DNA of 64,000 nt. It comes from Paulownia fortunei (Eukaryota > Streptophyta > Magnoliopsida > Lamiales > Paulowniaceae). Where the stretch lies: positions 3,840,642-3,904,641 of the forward strand of contig CM033116.1 in NCBI GenBank assembly GCA_019321725.1. Reading direction: 5' to 3'. Position numbers and translations under genes: made by a program. Below are positions 11,501 through 24,000 of the stretch, in pieces. The notes beneath the pieces are model-generated. The model was not told the origin of the DNA, searched no databases, and saw only the letters and a program-made list of their open reading frames with translations. Position 1 is the stretch's first letter. Each line of letters starts with the position of its first letter.

Positions 11501-14500
11501 CTTACCCAATATTTTCTTGTTAGTGTTTAACTTTGACCTCAAAAGTCTAACTTGAACTATAAATTTGCTCTTTCTTTCAGTGGGAATCCCAGGGGGTAAC
11601 TCATCATCGGTTTGCTCGCCTTAATCTTGTGGATTTAGCAGGATCAGAAAGGTAAAGTGTAATCACGGTGGGAAAAACAGAAGAGGAATTCTATTGATTT
11701 TGAGGACAGTCATGCGGTTTTTGATAAAATATTTTTATGCTTATTTTCACATGTCTTTCAAATGTAGGCAAAAGAGCTCTGGTGCAGAAGGTGAACGTTT
11801 GAAGGAAGCTACTAACATCAACAAGTCTCTTTCTACATTAGGGTATGTTTACTTTTTGTCCTTAATGTTCTCCAGTTGAGATATCTTCACTCATCCTTAA
11901 TTTTATGTTTTGACTGTGTACTTCAAACTGAGACTGGATATGTTCTATGAGATGCAGACTTGTGATTATGAACCTTGTGAGCATATCCAATGGGAAGTCA
12001 CACCATGTTCCTTACAGGGATTCCAAGCTCACTTTTTTGCTTCAGGTGGACAATTCTGCCTTCAGATTATCAATAAGCATTTTTCGGGCTTTACAGATTG
12101 TTGTTGCATAAGTTCTGTGCTTGATTGATATATCTTAAGATTCTTCCATGTCACTTAGTGCAAGTCCATGTAGGTCAGGCCTGTTTCCTCATGTCTACAA
12201 CACAGAATATTGTGAAAGGGTGCTGCATTATCTTTATTTCAAGCAGTGTTAGTGAATTAGATGTGAATTATTATCGTTTACTTTGTGTCCTTTTTCATAT
12301 CACGTTTACTAGATTGGAGTGTTGTACAGAAATTGCAAATGTTCACTTTTCTGCTTTTCAATCTCAAAAAATCTGTAAACCAATAAATTAGTTCTCCTTG
12401 AAGTACTTGAGTCAGAAAATCTACATATTGTGCACACTGATTGATATGAAAATTGAATTATTTTTATGATTGATATTCAGGAGCCATGTTCTTTACTCCT
12501 AACCAATATTCTGCAGGATTCCCTGGGAGGAAATGCCAAAACGATTATCATCGCAAACGTTAGTCCCTCTAGTTGGTCAGTGCTTCTTGTTCTGAACTAT
12601 TGCGTAAATTATTTCAGCATGGATATTCATTAACACTTCTTCTGAAGAACTATCTTATCTACTAGTTATTGCCATATACAGCCTATAAACTTATTAATTT
12701 AACTGTCAATTTATTCTATGAAATTCATGTAAAATTCCACTATGCCCTTGCAGCTGCTCGCTAGAGACTCTGAGTACATTAAAGTTTGCCCAACGTGCCA
12801 AATTTATAAAAAATCATGTAAGTAGTTTTGCTTTGTCTATTATATTGAATGACTCACCTACCTTTTCACTGTTATAAAGGGCACGTCCGAAAGGTTCTCT
12901 GAGCAAACTTTCAGCATTTTATACAGCCATTGCCATTTTTTTTTTCGTATTTGGCATTGGGCTCCCAGTCTTTTTGAACTTTATCAATTGCTATATTCCT
13001 TTACCTCTTTTTTTTTTGCTCATTTGAATGTTTTAGTCCAAAAGAATATTCATATCTTATTCTTTCCTGTAGATAAGTATTGGTAGCTTAAAATTGCTAT
13101 TTCTTTCTTTACTTATTCTGTGTTTTGAAACTGTACCAGGCTATTGTTAATGAAGACGCTTCTGGAGATGTGCTGGCTTTGAGGCTTGAGAACCAAAACC
13201 TCAAGGTAACGACTAAAATTCATTAGCCAGCATGGATTACAAATCATCTCCCCCCAACACACACACAGACATGGAGGTTGTGTGTTCTATAGTAGACATA
13301 ATGTAACTAAAGACAGTCATGAAATATTTTGCTTTGAAAATTTTTCTAAGTCCGGATATGAATCATCAGAATCAATGCTATTGCACTTATCTCAGAATTA
13401 TCTCAATTTAGTCAGTGTTGCATTCCTAAGGGGGAAGTCATTAATCATGTGATAATATGTCCTGTTCAAAGTAGGGCTTTTACTGCTTTCAAGCATCATA
13501 AACAAAACATTAGTGGGTTTCTATATCCATGGAAGCCTTCAATAAGACAAATAATTGATAGTCAATGATTACTATGTAACAAGTATAACAAGGAGTTGCA
13601 TGACTCATTGAGGTTCTTCACTCGTGCCCTGACGTGATAACACACATTGGTGATGTTTTTGAAGTCTGAATTTCCATGCCATTTCGGTGCTTTAATCTAT
13701 GTCGACATATTAAACAAATGCAGTAAGTAGATCATGAATCCATGTCAAACTATAAATTGCCCGTTTGATACTGCAGCTATAAAATTGGGTTTCAGAGAGT
13801 GGAGTGTGAAGTTTCCAACAACACTTTTCACTATGAAAACTTCTTCTCTATCTTCAATCACCAATCATTTTCCACTGTACTTTATTATCGTATAAATGTT
13901 TCTTCTATAGAAGTTTTGGATTCAATTTGGTTTAAACTGCAAGACTACTGGAATATTCATTTTCCATTTATTTCTCTGCAGTGACATTGGCCTTGATTAG
14001 AACTTAGAAACTGAATTTCCTTATCATATTGCAACAGGATTCAATTGATGCATTTCTTCTTCCTAGTGTCATTATTATTGTAATCAATTTTGGTTATTAA
14101 TCATTTTCGTAAATGTCATTTGTAGAAGGAAGTATCTCGTTTGAGGAGTCTAGTCAATGGAGGAGCTGAAAGCCACGATGGCGATGTTTTGTCTCTAACA
14201 TTTCCAGGATCTCCAGCATCCTTGAAATGGGGCGGACATCATGGATTTTCCAGTCCAATTATATCTGAGAAAAAGATGCCGCATGTATGTTAATTTGTCT
14301 CCACCTATGAGAGAGTGTTTTGCATGATTTCAATGTTTTAACTTAATTTCCCTTTTTAGCTTCAGAAAAAAGAGTTTGAAGTTGCCCTTGTCGGAGCTCT
14401 CCAGAGGGAAAAGGATAAAGACACTGCGCTGCAAGCTTTGGCAGCAGAGAATCAGGCAGCTGTGCAGCTGGTATGTGCTATCCAATTGCAGTGCTTTTCA

Positions 14501-17500
14501 GTTTCATTTTTTCTCATTTAAATGTTCACTAATGTATGAATAAGTAAATTGAATTCTTGCAAATAAACAAGATTCAATTAAATGTCTGCAAATGTATGAA
14601 TGAGTAAATTGAATTCTTGCAAATAAACAAGATTTAATCTCAGAAACTGAAGAAATGCTTGTGTTTTTTCTTCACACAGATGACAAACTACTTGGAATAA
14701 TTTTATTTTTTTTCCAAATGGCATCACCATAAGAATGTTAGAATCTTGTGTTTTACTAGTGAGGTTTAGGGCTTTTGAGCATGTCAATCTCATTGTCAAT
14801 CTCAATGTAATTATTCTTCCAATACTGGAGAGATGCTTCCGTTATTTTATTTTTCTCAAACAAATCACCGGCCAATAAAGTCTCTTTTCCTGATGTTTAT
14901 ATAACTTTGATAACATTAACAAAGTAAATAAGTTTTGCTTAGTATCTGTAGAAGCAGTTGAAGGATAACCAAAGATTACACAGGTGGAGAGAAATGCCAT
15001 GGGGAAAAATACCAACGTTCATAACAATTCCTTTTTGAAATCGAATAGTCCTTTACAGCATGAGGTGTTAAATATGCCATATGAAATATGCAAAATCTCA
15101 CTTAGAATATTTAATTTATTTGTTGAGAAATTTATAACAGCATAGGCTTTCAATTTATTTGCGCTTCCTGAATGGTAAAGAAATTTTGCCTCTTGTTCAG
15201 TCCTCAGATTTAGTTTGAGCAAATCCAAGGTGATTATCTAATTGGGACTAGAATTACTTCTGGGCCTATATTAGTATAGGCGTATCTCAACTATGCATTC
15301 TTGAATTATTTTGAGTAGATGAATCATGTGTGCATGGTGTATCAGGCCAAACAAAGAGAAGATGAGATTCAAGGTTTGAAGATGCGATTAAGATTTCGAG
15401 AAGCAGGAATAAAGAGACTAGAAGCTGTTGCTTCTGGAAAGATCTCTGCTGAGATTCACTTGCTTAAAGAAAGAGAGGAGCTTTTAAAGGAAATAGAAGT
15501 ATTGCGTGCTCAGGTAGACCGTAACCAGGAGGTAACAAGATTTGCTATGGAGAATTTGCGACTGAAAGAAGAGATCAGAAGGCAAGTGTTTGCTGTTTCT
15601 AAGTTGTTCCTTTCACTGAATTACAAAAGCACTATTTGTTAGCTACATAGCTTTTCTTGTTTGACTGCAATATGCACCATTAACAGATTTAAAAAGTTGA
15701 TTACCAGTTGACAAAAAGAAACCAAGTTTGAAGCTTGACAGTGACGATGTATTATGTACCTTAAGTAGATTGGACTGGAAGTGGAAGTAAACTACTTGTA
15801 CAAGCTATTCTTAAATTTGCTCATTCTGTCCAATAGCAGTTAACCATTTACATTTTTTTATAACTTCGGCATCAAGTAGCTGCATCATTCTTCTGTATTG
15901 TTTCTTCTCTCTTTTCCTTTTTCATTCTTCTGTATTTTTTGCTTTCTAGCTACATGCATCATTATATTGTAGTGACTTTATATCTATATAATTAAATTTG
16001 TTGATTTCATTAGCTAATCTGATTTGCTATTGAATTTGTGAATTTCAGACTGAAGTCATTTTGTGAGGAAGGTGAACGGGAAAGATTAAATGAACAGATA
16101 ATGATATTACAAAACAAGGTAAACATTTTATTTTTGCTTGCAAGTGTTTAGTCTTTGATCGTTTAGTATATTCTTCTAATGTTCTAGGAAACTGCAATGA
16201 ATACACAGAAATCTTATTTATCAATGTGGCAAAATTGTTGACTATGTATAGAGGGTGTAATGTTGGTAGTTGCATATCCAGACCATGACTTTGCCATCTT
16301 TCTGACTTTATGGGATCTCTTTCATGCTTTATTATTGTTTAGATTCTTCCCATGCACTATCTCATTTCAGCAAAGCCTTTTTCATTTCAGATATAGCAAT
16401 CTATATTTTTCTAGATATAACTTTTTAGAGTCATGGGGCTCTCAACTACGTGAAAACCTGCAGAAAAAGAAACTGAGAAAAGGAATAGCGAAGAACATAT
16501 CATTGCTGTTAGCTTCTTGAAGACTGAGAAGGGGCTTTGTTTCGTTTCATGTTCTACGTTTTTTAGTAGTATTTTGAATGTGGTGACCTGGAGTTGGAGG
16601 TGGCTAGCAAAGAATCAAGTGAAGTTCTCCTCTGTCCCCAATCTTCTTTCTGATAAAAAATTATGGGGCAATATTTGGTAGCAACTGACTGTTGACCCAG
16701 TGATTACAGGAAAGAGATAGACATTGCAAGAACTGTAACCTGGGTAAAAATGAATGTGAAAGTTGAATCTTACACTAATTCATGGTTCTCCAATTTGTTG
16801 ACATGGTTAAGCAGTTAAACACCACAGTCTTTAAAGTTTTAGACATTGTCATCTTCTTTATCAGTGCTCATCATAAATTCACTTTTCAGTTTTTGAACAT
16901 TGCTGTGTTCTGCAGTTGCTAGAAGCTCTTGATTGGAAACTCATGCATGAATCAGATCCCGCAAACATTCAGGTTCTTATCTTCTCCGCAAATTGGGGTA
17001 AATAAAATTTGCTGAAGATGTAACTTGTGAAGCTAAATGATGTTTCTTTTTTATGTTACAGAAAGAAAGCCATGATTTGGTAATGGGTACTCAGAGTGAT
17101 AGTAATTTTCTGAGTTCCAATCAGGTAATAGAAAAACAAAGTCTGCACTTTCATGTCTCTATTTTATCTATCTGCAGACTTTTGGAGTGTTGGTCAAAAC
17201 AATGCTCGAGTATAGGGAGGAATTTTATTTTTCATCAATATGAATTAAGTCTAAGCATCAGAATAAGAATATGAATCAAGGGCCTTTATTTTTGGTTCAA
17301 AACTCCACTATGCGACCCAATTGCTGTATAGACAATGAATACTTTTTACTGTGTACTAGCCATATCTGTCATTATTGAGTTCATCCTTGGGCACAGTTGA
17401 TCAGGCTTTAGAATTACCTCAATAACATGGAAGTTAAAGTTTGGCAGTCAAAGAGCATTTGCTTACATATGCCAGTTTTTTACTGCAGGAAGCTGCATCA

Positions 17501-20209
17501 CCTTGGCGGATATCAATGAATGAGGAGAATGAGTTCCTGTGTATGCAGGTATAGCTTTATGTATTTTTATCTTTTTGTTTAAAAGAGTATGCGTAATAGA
17601 CCTAATTTAAAGCATGTCTTCTCATTTTTATCAGGCCATTCAGAACCAATCAGAGCTTGACTCACTTCGTAAAAAACTTGACTTCATTGTTGACGAAAAA
17701 GAAAAGTTAGAAAGGTAATTTCAGGCTGGTCATTATCATCCCACTTTTTGATGTTTATATTCGCCTTTAGCTAACATCAGCCATTTCAGAAACTTTGAAA
17801 TGCTACCGATGAAATTTAAGCATACTACTTAATCAAGTTCTTGATCTCCTGAATAGTTTTGCCTTCACCTTTGAAAAGACTTTGAAATGCTGCCAATGAA
17901 AACTAAGCATTCTACCTAATCAAGTTCTTGATCTCCTGAATAGTTTTGCCTTCACCTTTGAAAACTTTTCCAGGCATGTTGATGAATTGGCTAAAGAGCT
18001 TGAGGCAGAGCGATTGTCGGCAGAAGCCATAGCCGAAGAGGCAAAGGGACAAACTAAACTTCCTTTGATGAATATTGGACAAACTGATCAGACAGAACTT
18101 AAAACTATGGTTGATGCCATTGCAGCTGCCAGCCAAAGAGAGGCAGAAGCACATGAAATGGCAATTTTCTTGTCCAAAGAAAATGATGAATTGAGGATGA
18201 AGCTCAAGGTCTTAATTGAGGATAACAATAAACTGATTGATTTGTATGAAAGTGCGGTTGCGGCTAACCGTGCAAAGAGCTGTGATAGTTCTCTAAATCC
18301 TCGGGAAGATACAATTGAAGATCACAACCATCGCCTTACTAAAGTAGCTGAAGAAAAGGAACTGGAGATGAAAAGAGAATTTGAGAGGGTAAAATGTCAA
18401 CTTACAGAAATGCATGAAGAAAATGATAAGTTGTTGAGTCTATATGAGAAGGCCATGCAAGAGAGAGATGAGTTAAAAAAAGTTATTGCTTGTCAATGCA
18501 AGAATGCAGACCACAAAGGAGACTTTAGCTGTCCAGAAAAGCTTGTTGAAATTGATGGACGCCAATGCCTTAGTTTTGATGAAGCTTCTATTTACTCTGA
18601 GAATGAACATGAGAGGGAGGAAACTGACTCCATTGGACCATATGTACAGAATGGCAATACATACCCTTATTTAGAGGACCATCCAGTGCCAATCAGTGAG
18701 AGTTTATTGGAGGAAACTCTCTTGTATGAAGTACATGTGCAGGATGATTATAGCCAATGTTCGATAGATTTACAAACAAGCAATTATTCTGACTCAAATG
18801 AAGCGGATAGGAAGTCTCTTGCAGAGGTTGTGAAGAGTAATGAGTCTGAATCAATTGAACAGAACACAATGGAAATAGATGAGTTAAAAAAACCTGAAGA
18901 ACTAGAAGAAAGGTTGATGGAGAATAGGGGTGTGCTGGGACTTGATGCATCAAATAAGTCCTATGAAAAATGTGACCAGGATATGAGTACTGTGAATCTG
19001 ACTGCAGGAAGAACTAATTTGGAGATGCAGGAAAATTCACCCAATACCATCTCTATGGATGTGTATAAAGATCTGAATTTGATAAGAAAGAAGCTTGTTG
19101 AAGCACAAGAAAAGCTTTCCTACTCTGCCCAAACAGTAAGCATGTTTGGTTCACTTGAGAGGGCAATAATTGAGGTTGATGAGCTTTCGGGAAAAATTGA
19201 CAAACTGGAATGCAGTATTCAGGCAAAACAGCAGGAGTGTGAATATCTCAAGGTTCTTTCTTCAGAGCTGCAGGAGAGAAAAGATCTGGCCAACAATAAA
19301 TTATCGGCCCTAAAGCACTCTTTGACAAGTTTTTCTTCTTCAGTTAGTTATTTTGAGCAGCGTGAGGCTGTAGCAAGATCAAGATTGAATGCTTCTTCGC
19401 AACATCTTACCCAAAGGAAAGAGGAGCTGACCTGTCTTCAGTTGTCCAGGCATGAAGTGATGAATGCTCTTTCGAAAATCAAACAAACCGAAACTGAATT
19501 GAGAAACAGCCTAGAGAACTTGAGATCGAAAGTGGAGGAGGAAAATCTAAAACTGGAAAGTGAGAGAGTTCTCTTTGCAATAGATAATGTTGAGAAACCA
19601 GCTGGTGGTGACCTCTCACATAGGAATTGGCAAGTAAGTGGCAAAGCTACTACCTTGCTGAAATCCGAGGAAGAGAAAACCAAGCTACAAAACCAAATAA
19701 AGCTGAACAGAGAAAAACTTGGGGATGTGAGGAAGGAAGCTGAAGCTATGACCAGGGAATTGGGCAAGATGGACAGTGAAATACGAGTGCTTGAAGTGGA
19801 GGTGCAGAAAGAGATGCTGTCTGTTGAAGAAATGAATGGCAAACTTCAAAGTATCGTTCAGGAGAAAGAAATGCTTTTGGAAATTCAAGAAAATGGAAAA
19901 GATGAATTTGAGTGCATGGTTCTTGAGTACCACCAGAGCTTGTTCGAAGCAGACTTGAAGGAGGAAGAGATGAAAATCATGCACGAGGAACTGCTGCTAG
20001 AATCGAGAAAAATAGAAGGTTTACAGAGAGCGAAAGGTGAAGCTACAAGGAGAAAGGCACAGTTGCTCGAAGCCATGTCGTGCAACACATGCTTTGCGTC
20101 CGATAAGGTGGAGGCAGATCTTCATAATATACAAACATCAGTCGTGGAATTGAACTCTTTGCTTGAACATTGTGGTTCAATGGAGTCCCAATTCTCTGTC
20201 AAACTGTGA
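8515..20209 (+). CDS. KIN12E: Kinesin-like protein KIN-12E
   Basis: Twenty-two exons give 1481 residues: 8515-8808, 9182-9337, 9423-9506, 9730-9849, 10214-10327, 10854-10946, 11390-11479, 11581-11651, 11768-11842, 11958-12045, 12517-12575, 12754-12817, 13140-13205, 14126-14284, 14360-14470, 15346-15581, 16049-16118, 16916-16972, 17062-17124, 17489-17548, 17635-17714, 17974-20209. The motor domain (about 97-450) has the P-loop GQTGSGKT (177-184), switch [12 protein letters not shown] (298-308) and switch II DLAGSER (335-341). The rest is a long heptad-rich coiled coil, mostly in the 2.2-kb last exon. An N-terminal MPLFSS and the block [16 protein letters not shown] before the motor match Arabidopsis KIN-12E, a plus-end-type kinesin acting in the mitotic spindle. 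The protein is longer than the Arabidopsis one as I recall it. The start at 8515 was chosen over an in-frame Met at 8335 because the family begins here. All introns are GT-AG except 15582-16048. Confidence 0.95.
14521..14640. repeat. 60-bp tandem duplication in KIN-12E intron 15
   Basis: Two consecutive 60-base units share AATGTATGAAT followed by AGTAAATTGAATTC and TTGCAAATAAACAAGATT at exactly 60-base spacing. They differ mainly in the first and last few bases, so the duplication is fairly recent. The intron (14471-15345) is otherwise ordinary. Confidence 0.9.
15582..16048 (+). other. GC-AG intron in KIN-12E
   Basis: The exon ends AGAAG and the intron begins GCAAGTG, the textbook GC-type donor. 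The acceptor is TTTCAG at 16043-16048. Only this junction joins EEIR to RLKS in frame, which is the sequence conserved in KIN-12E. No GT donor nearby keeps the frame. Confidence 0.85.
17792..17965. repeat. 87-bp tandem duplication abutting a 3' splice site
   Basis: Two units starting ACTTTGAAATGCT at 17792 and 17879 are near-identical through AATCAAGTTCTTGATCTCCT and GCCTTCACCTTTGAAAA. The second copy ends eight bases before the CAG acceptor at 17971-17973 of KIN-12E intron 21, so the polypyrimidine and branch-point region is duplicated. Confidence 0.92.
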
Positions 20210-20327
20210 TCTGTATGGACTTCTTTATTTCAAGCACATCAAAACTTGTCATGTGCGAAAATTTCTTCCCATAAATTTCTTCATCATCAACCTATCATTA
20301 GAAAAGAAGATTTTTATCCATGCACGT

Positions 20328-20333
20328 AATAAA
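20328..20333 (+). terminator. AATAAA polyadenylation signal, KIN-12E
   Basis: AATAAA lies 119 bases after the KIN-12E stop codon, in a position typical of plant genes. Confidence 0.5.
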
Positions 20334-20936
20334 CAACATTGTTGAATGTATTTATTTTCAGGAGACTCATTGATGTTAAACTTATTTTTTTGAAATTAGA
20401 ATAAAATTTTCATCATTTCTATAAATTGATTTAAACACAAGTGGAGATTAAAAAAAAATAATTCAAATTTTCTATTATATTTTGTAGTATAATAATAAAT
20501 CCAACGAAATAATTAATTATTTCCAATCAATAAGATTTAACAAAAATTTAAACTATGTGAAACTATGACAAGTCGCACGTGCCAAGTTACAAAATAGTGG
20601 GAGGAGATGAATTTCGAAGAAGGCAATATTCCGTCCTGTGTTAGGGTCTTATTTCTGGTCTGGTGGGCGTCCAACCAATAAAGACCCTATTTTTATCATA
20701 TTCTATTATCCGCGTTACACGCATATACCTACATTTTTTCTGTATCTATACATTCCATTCTAAAATATAAATTCCAAAGAGAGTTTATTGACTTCTTGCA
20801 CTAGATCATTCTAATTTCAATTACTCTTTGTTCTATCAAATCACCCAAACAAGAATCTGAATAGGAACTCCAAATCAGTCCCAAAATTCCGCGACTTGTC
20901 TTTGTTACTGTGCCTTCAATTCGTCGTCTTTGGATT

Positions 20937-20943
20937 TATATAA
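20937..20943 (+). promoter_or_regulatory. Candidate TATA box of OEP61
   Basis: TATATAA lies 90 bases upstream of the start codon and would imply a short 5' UTR of about 60 bases. It could instead lie inside a longer leader. Confidence 0.3.
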
Positions 20944-21032
20944 GTTCGTTCCCCAAAATTAGGTCGGATTTCTCCCTTTTTGTCTGGGATTATTGATTTG
21001 CTTGAAGGGTTTTTTGGAGAGGAATTAGAAGA

Positions 21033-24000
21033 ATGTTTAACGGAATGATGGATCCGGAATTGATGAGGATGGCTCAGGAGCAGATGAGTCGCATGTCGCC
21101 GGCCGAGTTGGCTCGGATACAGCAGCAGGTGCTTATGCTGTTTTGATAAATACCCGATATTTTAATTTTCTGTGAGTGTGTGTGTGTTCTTTATTTTGTG
21201 AGTGATCACTTCAGACGGATCGGGTATGTAAATATTGTGGAATTGCTTATAATTTTACCCTAGCGCACCCACCAATCGGTGTGTTGCATAAAATAAGGTG
21301 GGGAATCTAGTAATAATTTTTCTATCGCTTACCTAATCTGTAAATTTCTTGAAGAGATCTTTATTTTGGAATGCATTAGCGCGCGAATGATCATTGCTAT
21401 AATGGGTAACTTTCTCTGTTGATTCTGTTTGCGGATGGATTTGTGATTTTTTTGTTTTTTTGTTTTTATTTTTATTTTCTGGGAGCGTCGGGTGGGGTTT
21501 TTCAATCATTTGTGATTTTTTTTAATTGAATACATGCATATTTTCGAACTAAATTCTATTAATAACTTCTTTTCTGACTTGTGGTGGTTGCAACTCACTT
21601 CTATTTCAGATGATGTCAAATCCAGACTTGATGAGGATGGCTTCTGAAGGCATGCAAAACTTGAGGCCTGAAGACTTCAGGCAAGCTGCAGAGCAGTTGA
21701 AGCATACTCGCCCTGAGGAGATGGCTGAGATTGGTGAGAAAATGGCAAAAGCTTCACCTGAAGAAATAGCTGCAATGCGTGCCCGGATGGATGCTCAGGT
21801 GTCTTATGAAATTAATGCTGCTGAGATGCTGAAAAAACAGGTAACTCATCAATTAGAAGAAGTCTTGACTTTTAAATGTATGAAAGCTTCCCTTTCTACT
21901 ATTTTTCTTCTTCAATGTTGTGCGAACACCCTATTGAGTACAACCTGACTAACATTGGAAAGATCCTATTTTATTGGTCAATTATTGTCTGCTTGGAACA
22001 TAAGGGGTTTGTTTCTGCTACTTTTCCTTGTTAGTCAGCTTAATCCAAACTTCTAGTTTGAGGTTAGGAGGTAGAATTTAGGCTTGACATACAAGGTACT
22101 TGATGTCTTAAGCAGTTGAAATGTGCTCTTTTAATGTCTTCTCATTTTCTGTAAAGATTCTGTTTATTGCTTGTGGGTGTTCCTGACCAGATTATCTCTG
22201 AGACTCTGGCCCTCAAATATGTTGCTGCTTCTCCAATTTAATGTACTTCAAAGTTTTTTCTGAGTGCGGTATTTATATGCCATTAAACAATCAGAGACAG
22301 ACATATATGTGTAATTTATGTGTAGGTTGGGTGCATGGCACATCTTTTAAGAGGCAAAGGTGTCAAGGGAAGCATTTTACCTGCATAGGAGCTTTTGGGG
22401 CACAGGGCTTAAGCCCTAGAGTTTTAAGGTTTAAAATATTCTGGAAAGCACAGAATAACATTCTGAAAAAAGTTAAGAACAAATTCATGATGTTTTTGGT
22501 AAAATGTCAGAATTATTCAATCATGAGATATTTGATCATGATTCTAGACAAATATAAAGGACAAAAACCTTGAGGATTAAAAACCCAAGTTTTTCATTAT
22601 AGTTTACGCACAAATATAAAACCCTGGACAAAATTCAATAGTGTGAACGGTAAATATTTAAATTTGTCAATTTTCTTGGGGTAAAGTGATTACTAGATAA
22701 TTCATCTTCTGATAAATAAGGGGTTTTTCCTAGGAGTTCGAGATTTTTAGGTGACTTCTACACTCTTTAGTGTTGAGAAATGTTTTGATTAATTATTTTT
22801 TCTTTGAAACGCACCATAGGCTTGGAGTCGACCATATCTTTTGTCTTTCTAAGTCAAATAAATACCCTTTGAGGATCAACATATCAAGCATTCCAGTGCT
22901 CCTAGGTGCAAAGGGTGCATCTTTAGGCATTAGCCATTTGTTTCAGGCACAAATGGCAATCCTATTATTCTTGCATCCCTTCCATTGCCTCGGTTGAGTT
23001 GTGCAAACCTTGTGACAAAGCCCGGGACACTGTGATAATGCCTTTTAGAATGTCGCATGCACCTACACTTACCTCAAATTAAAGCATCTGGATGTACCAG
23101 TTTACGAAATATACATTCTGCATTCCTGAATGTAAAAAAATCACTTGTAACAATATTATAATACATTGGTTTTTCCTGCCAGTACTCGTTGTACTTATTA
23201 CTTGATTTATTTGATACCAGGGAAATGAACTTCACAGTCAGGGAAAGTACAAAAATGCCTTGGAGAAATATATGCTTGTAAGATTTTCTTTGGTGCTTGA
23301 TTTGATCTTTATGTTGCATGAGTTATTTTTTGCTCTTTTTCCTGGCACTGGTACATATAATTTCTCTAATTCTTGTTTCTTTTTGATACATTAGGCAAAG
23401 AAAACCCTTAAAGATGTTCCCACTTCAAAAGGCAGAAATCTCCTTTTGGCATGCTCTCTTAACATGATGTCATGTTACTTGAAAACCAAGCAGTATGACG
23501 AGTGTATCAGAGAAGGCACAGAGGTAAGGATACATCATATTTTCTTTGTCGGAAGAAATTATTTCCATCTTCCAAATTGGTTAAACCTTGATGCTTCCGT
23601 TCAATCACCATAGACTTTAGCAACTTTTTTCATCTTGTTCTGCATCCACTTTTGGATGGTTTGAAGATGAAATAATTTGTACTTAATTTTTGTTTACCAT
23701 GTGATTAAGTTTCCAAAAAAATTGGGTACCTCTGGAAAAGTATTTCTAGCACTAGGCCTACATATGCTGAATATTTGTTCATGCTTATTCTGTGATAAGA
23801 GGTACTTTGCTGATAAAAAGCTTGTTAGAAGTATCAATTCTATACTATAATGTGCATTGACGACTATGGATTATTAAATGAAGAATAATAAGTGTGAAGT
23901 ACAACTTTCTGATACTGCAGGTTTTGGCATATGATTCAAAGAATGTTAAAGCCCTTTACCGAAGGGGTCAAGCATACAAGGAATTGGGGCAACTAGGAGT

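Larger units (their letters stand above)
20210..21032. other. Intergenic region between KIN-12E and OEP61
   Basis: It holds the KIN-12E 3' UTR and the OEP61 promoter and 5' UTR. The OEP61 proximal part (about 20760-21032) is pyrimidine-rich. No further gene is seen. Confidence 0.6.

Noticed and set aside
19438..20088. Several minus-strand ORFs opposite the last KIN-12E exon
   Set aside because: Reverse shadows of a long GA-rich coiled-coil exon, rich in Ser/Phe/Leu as expected of antisense frames.
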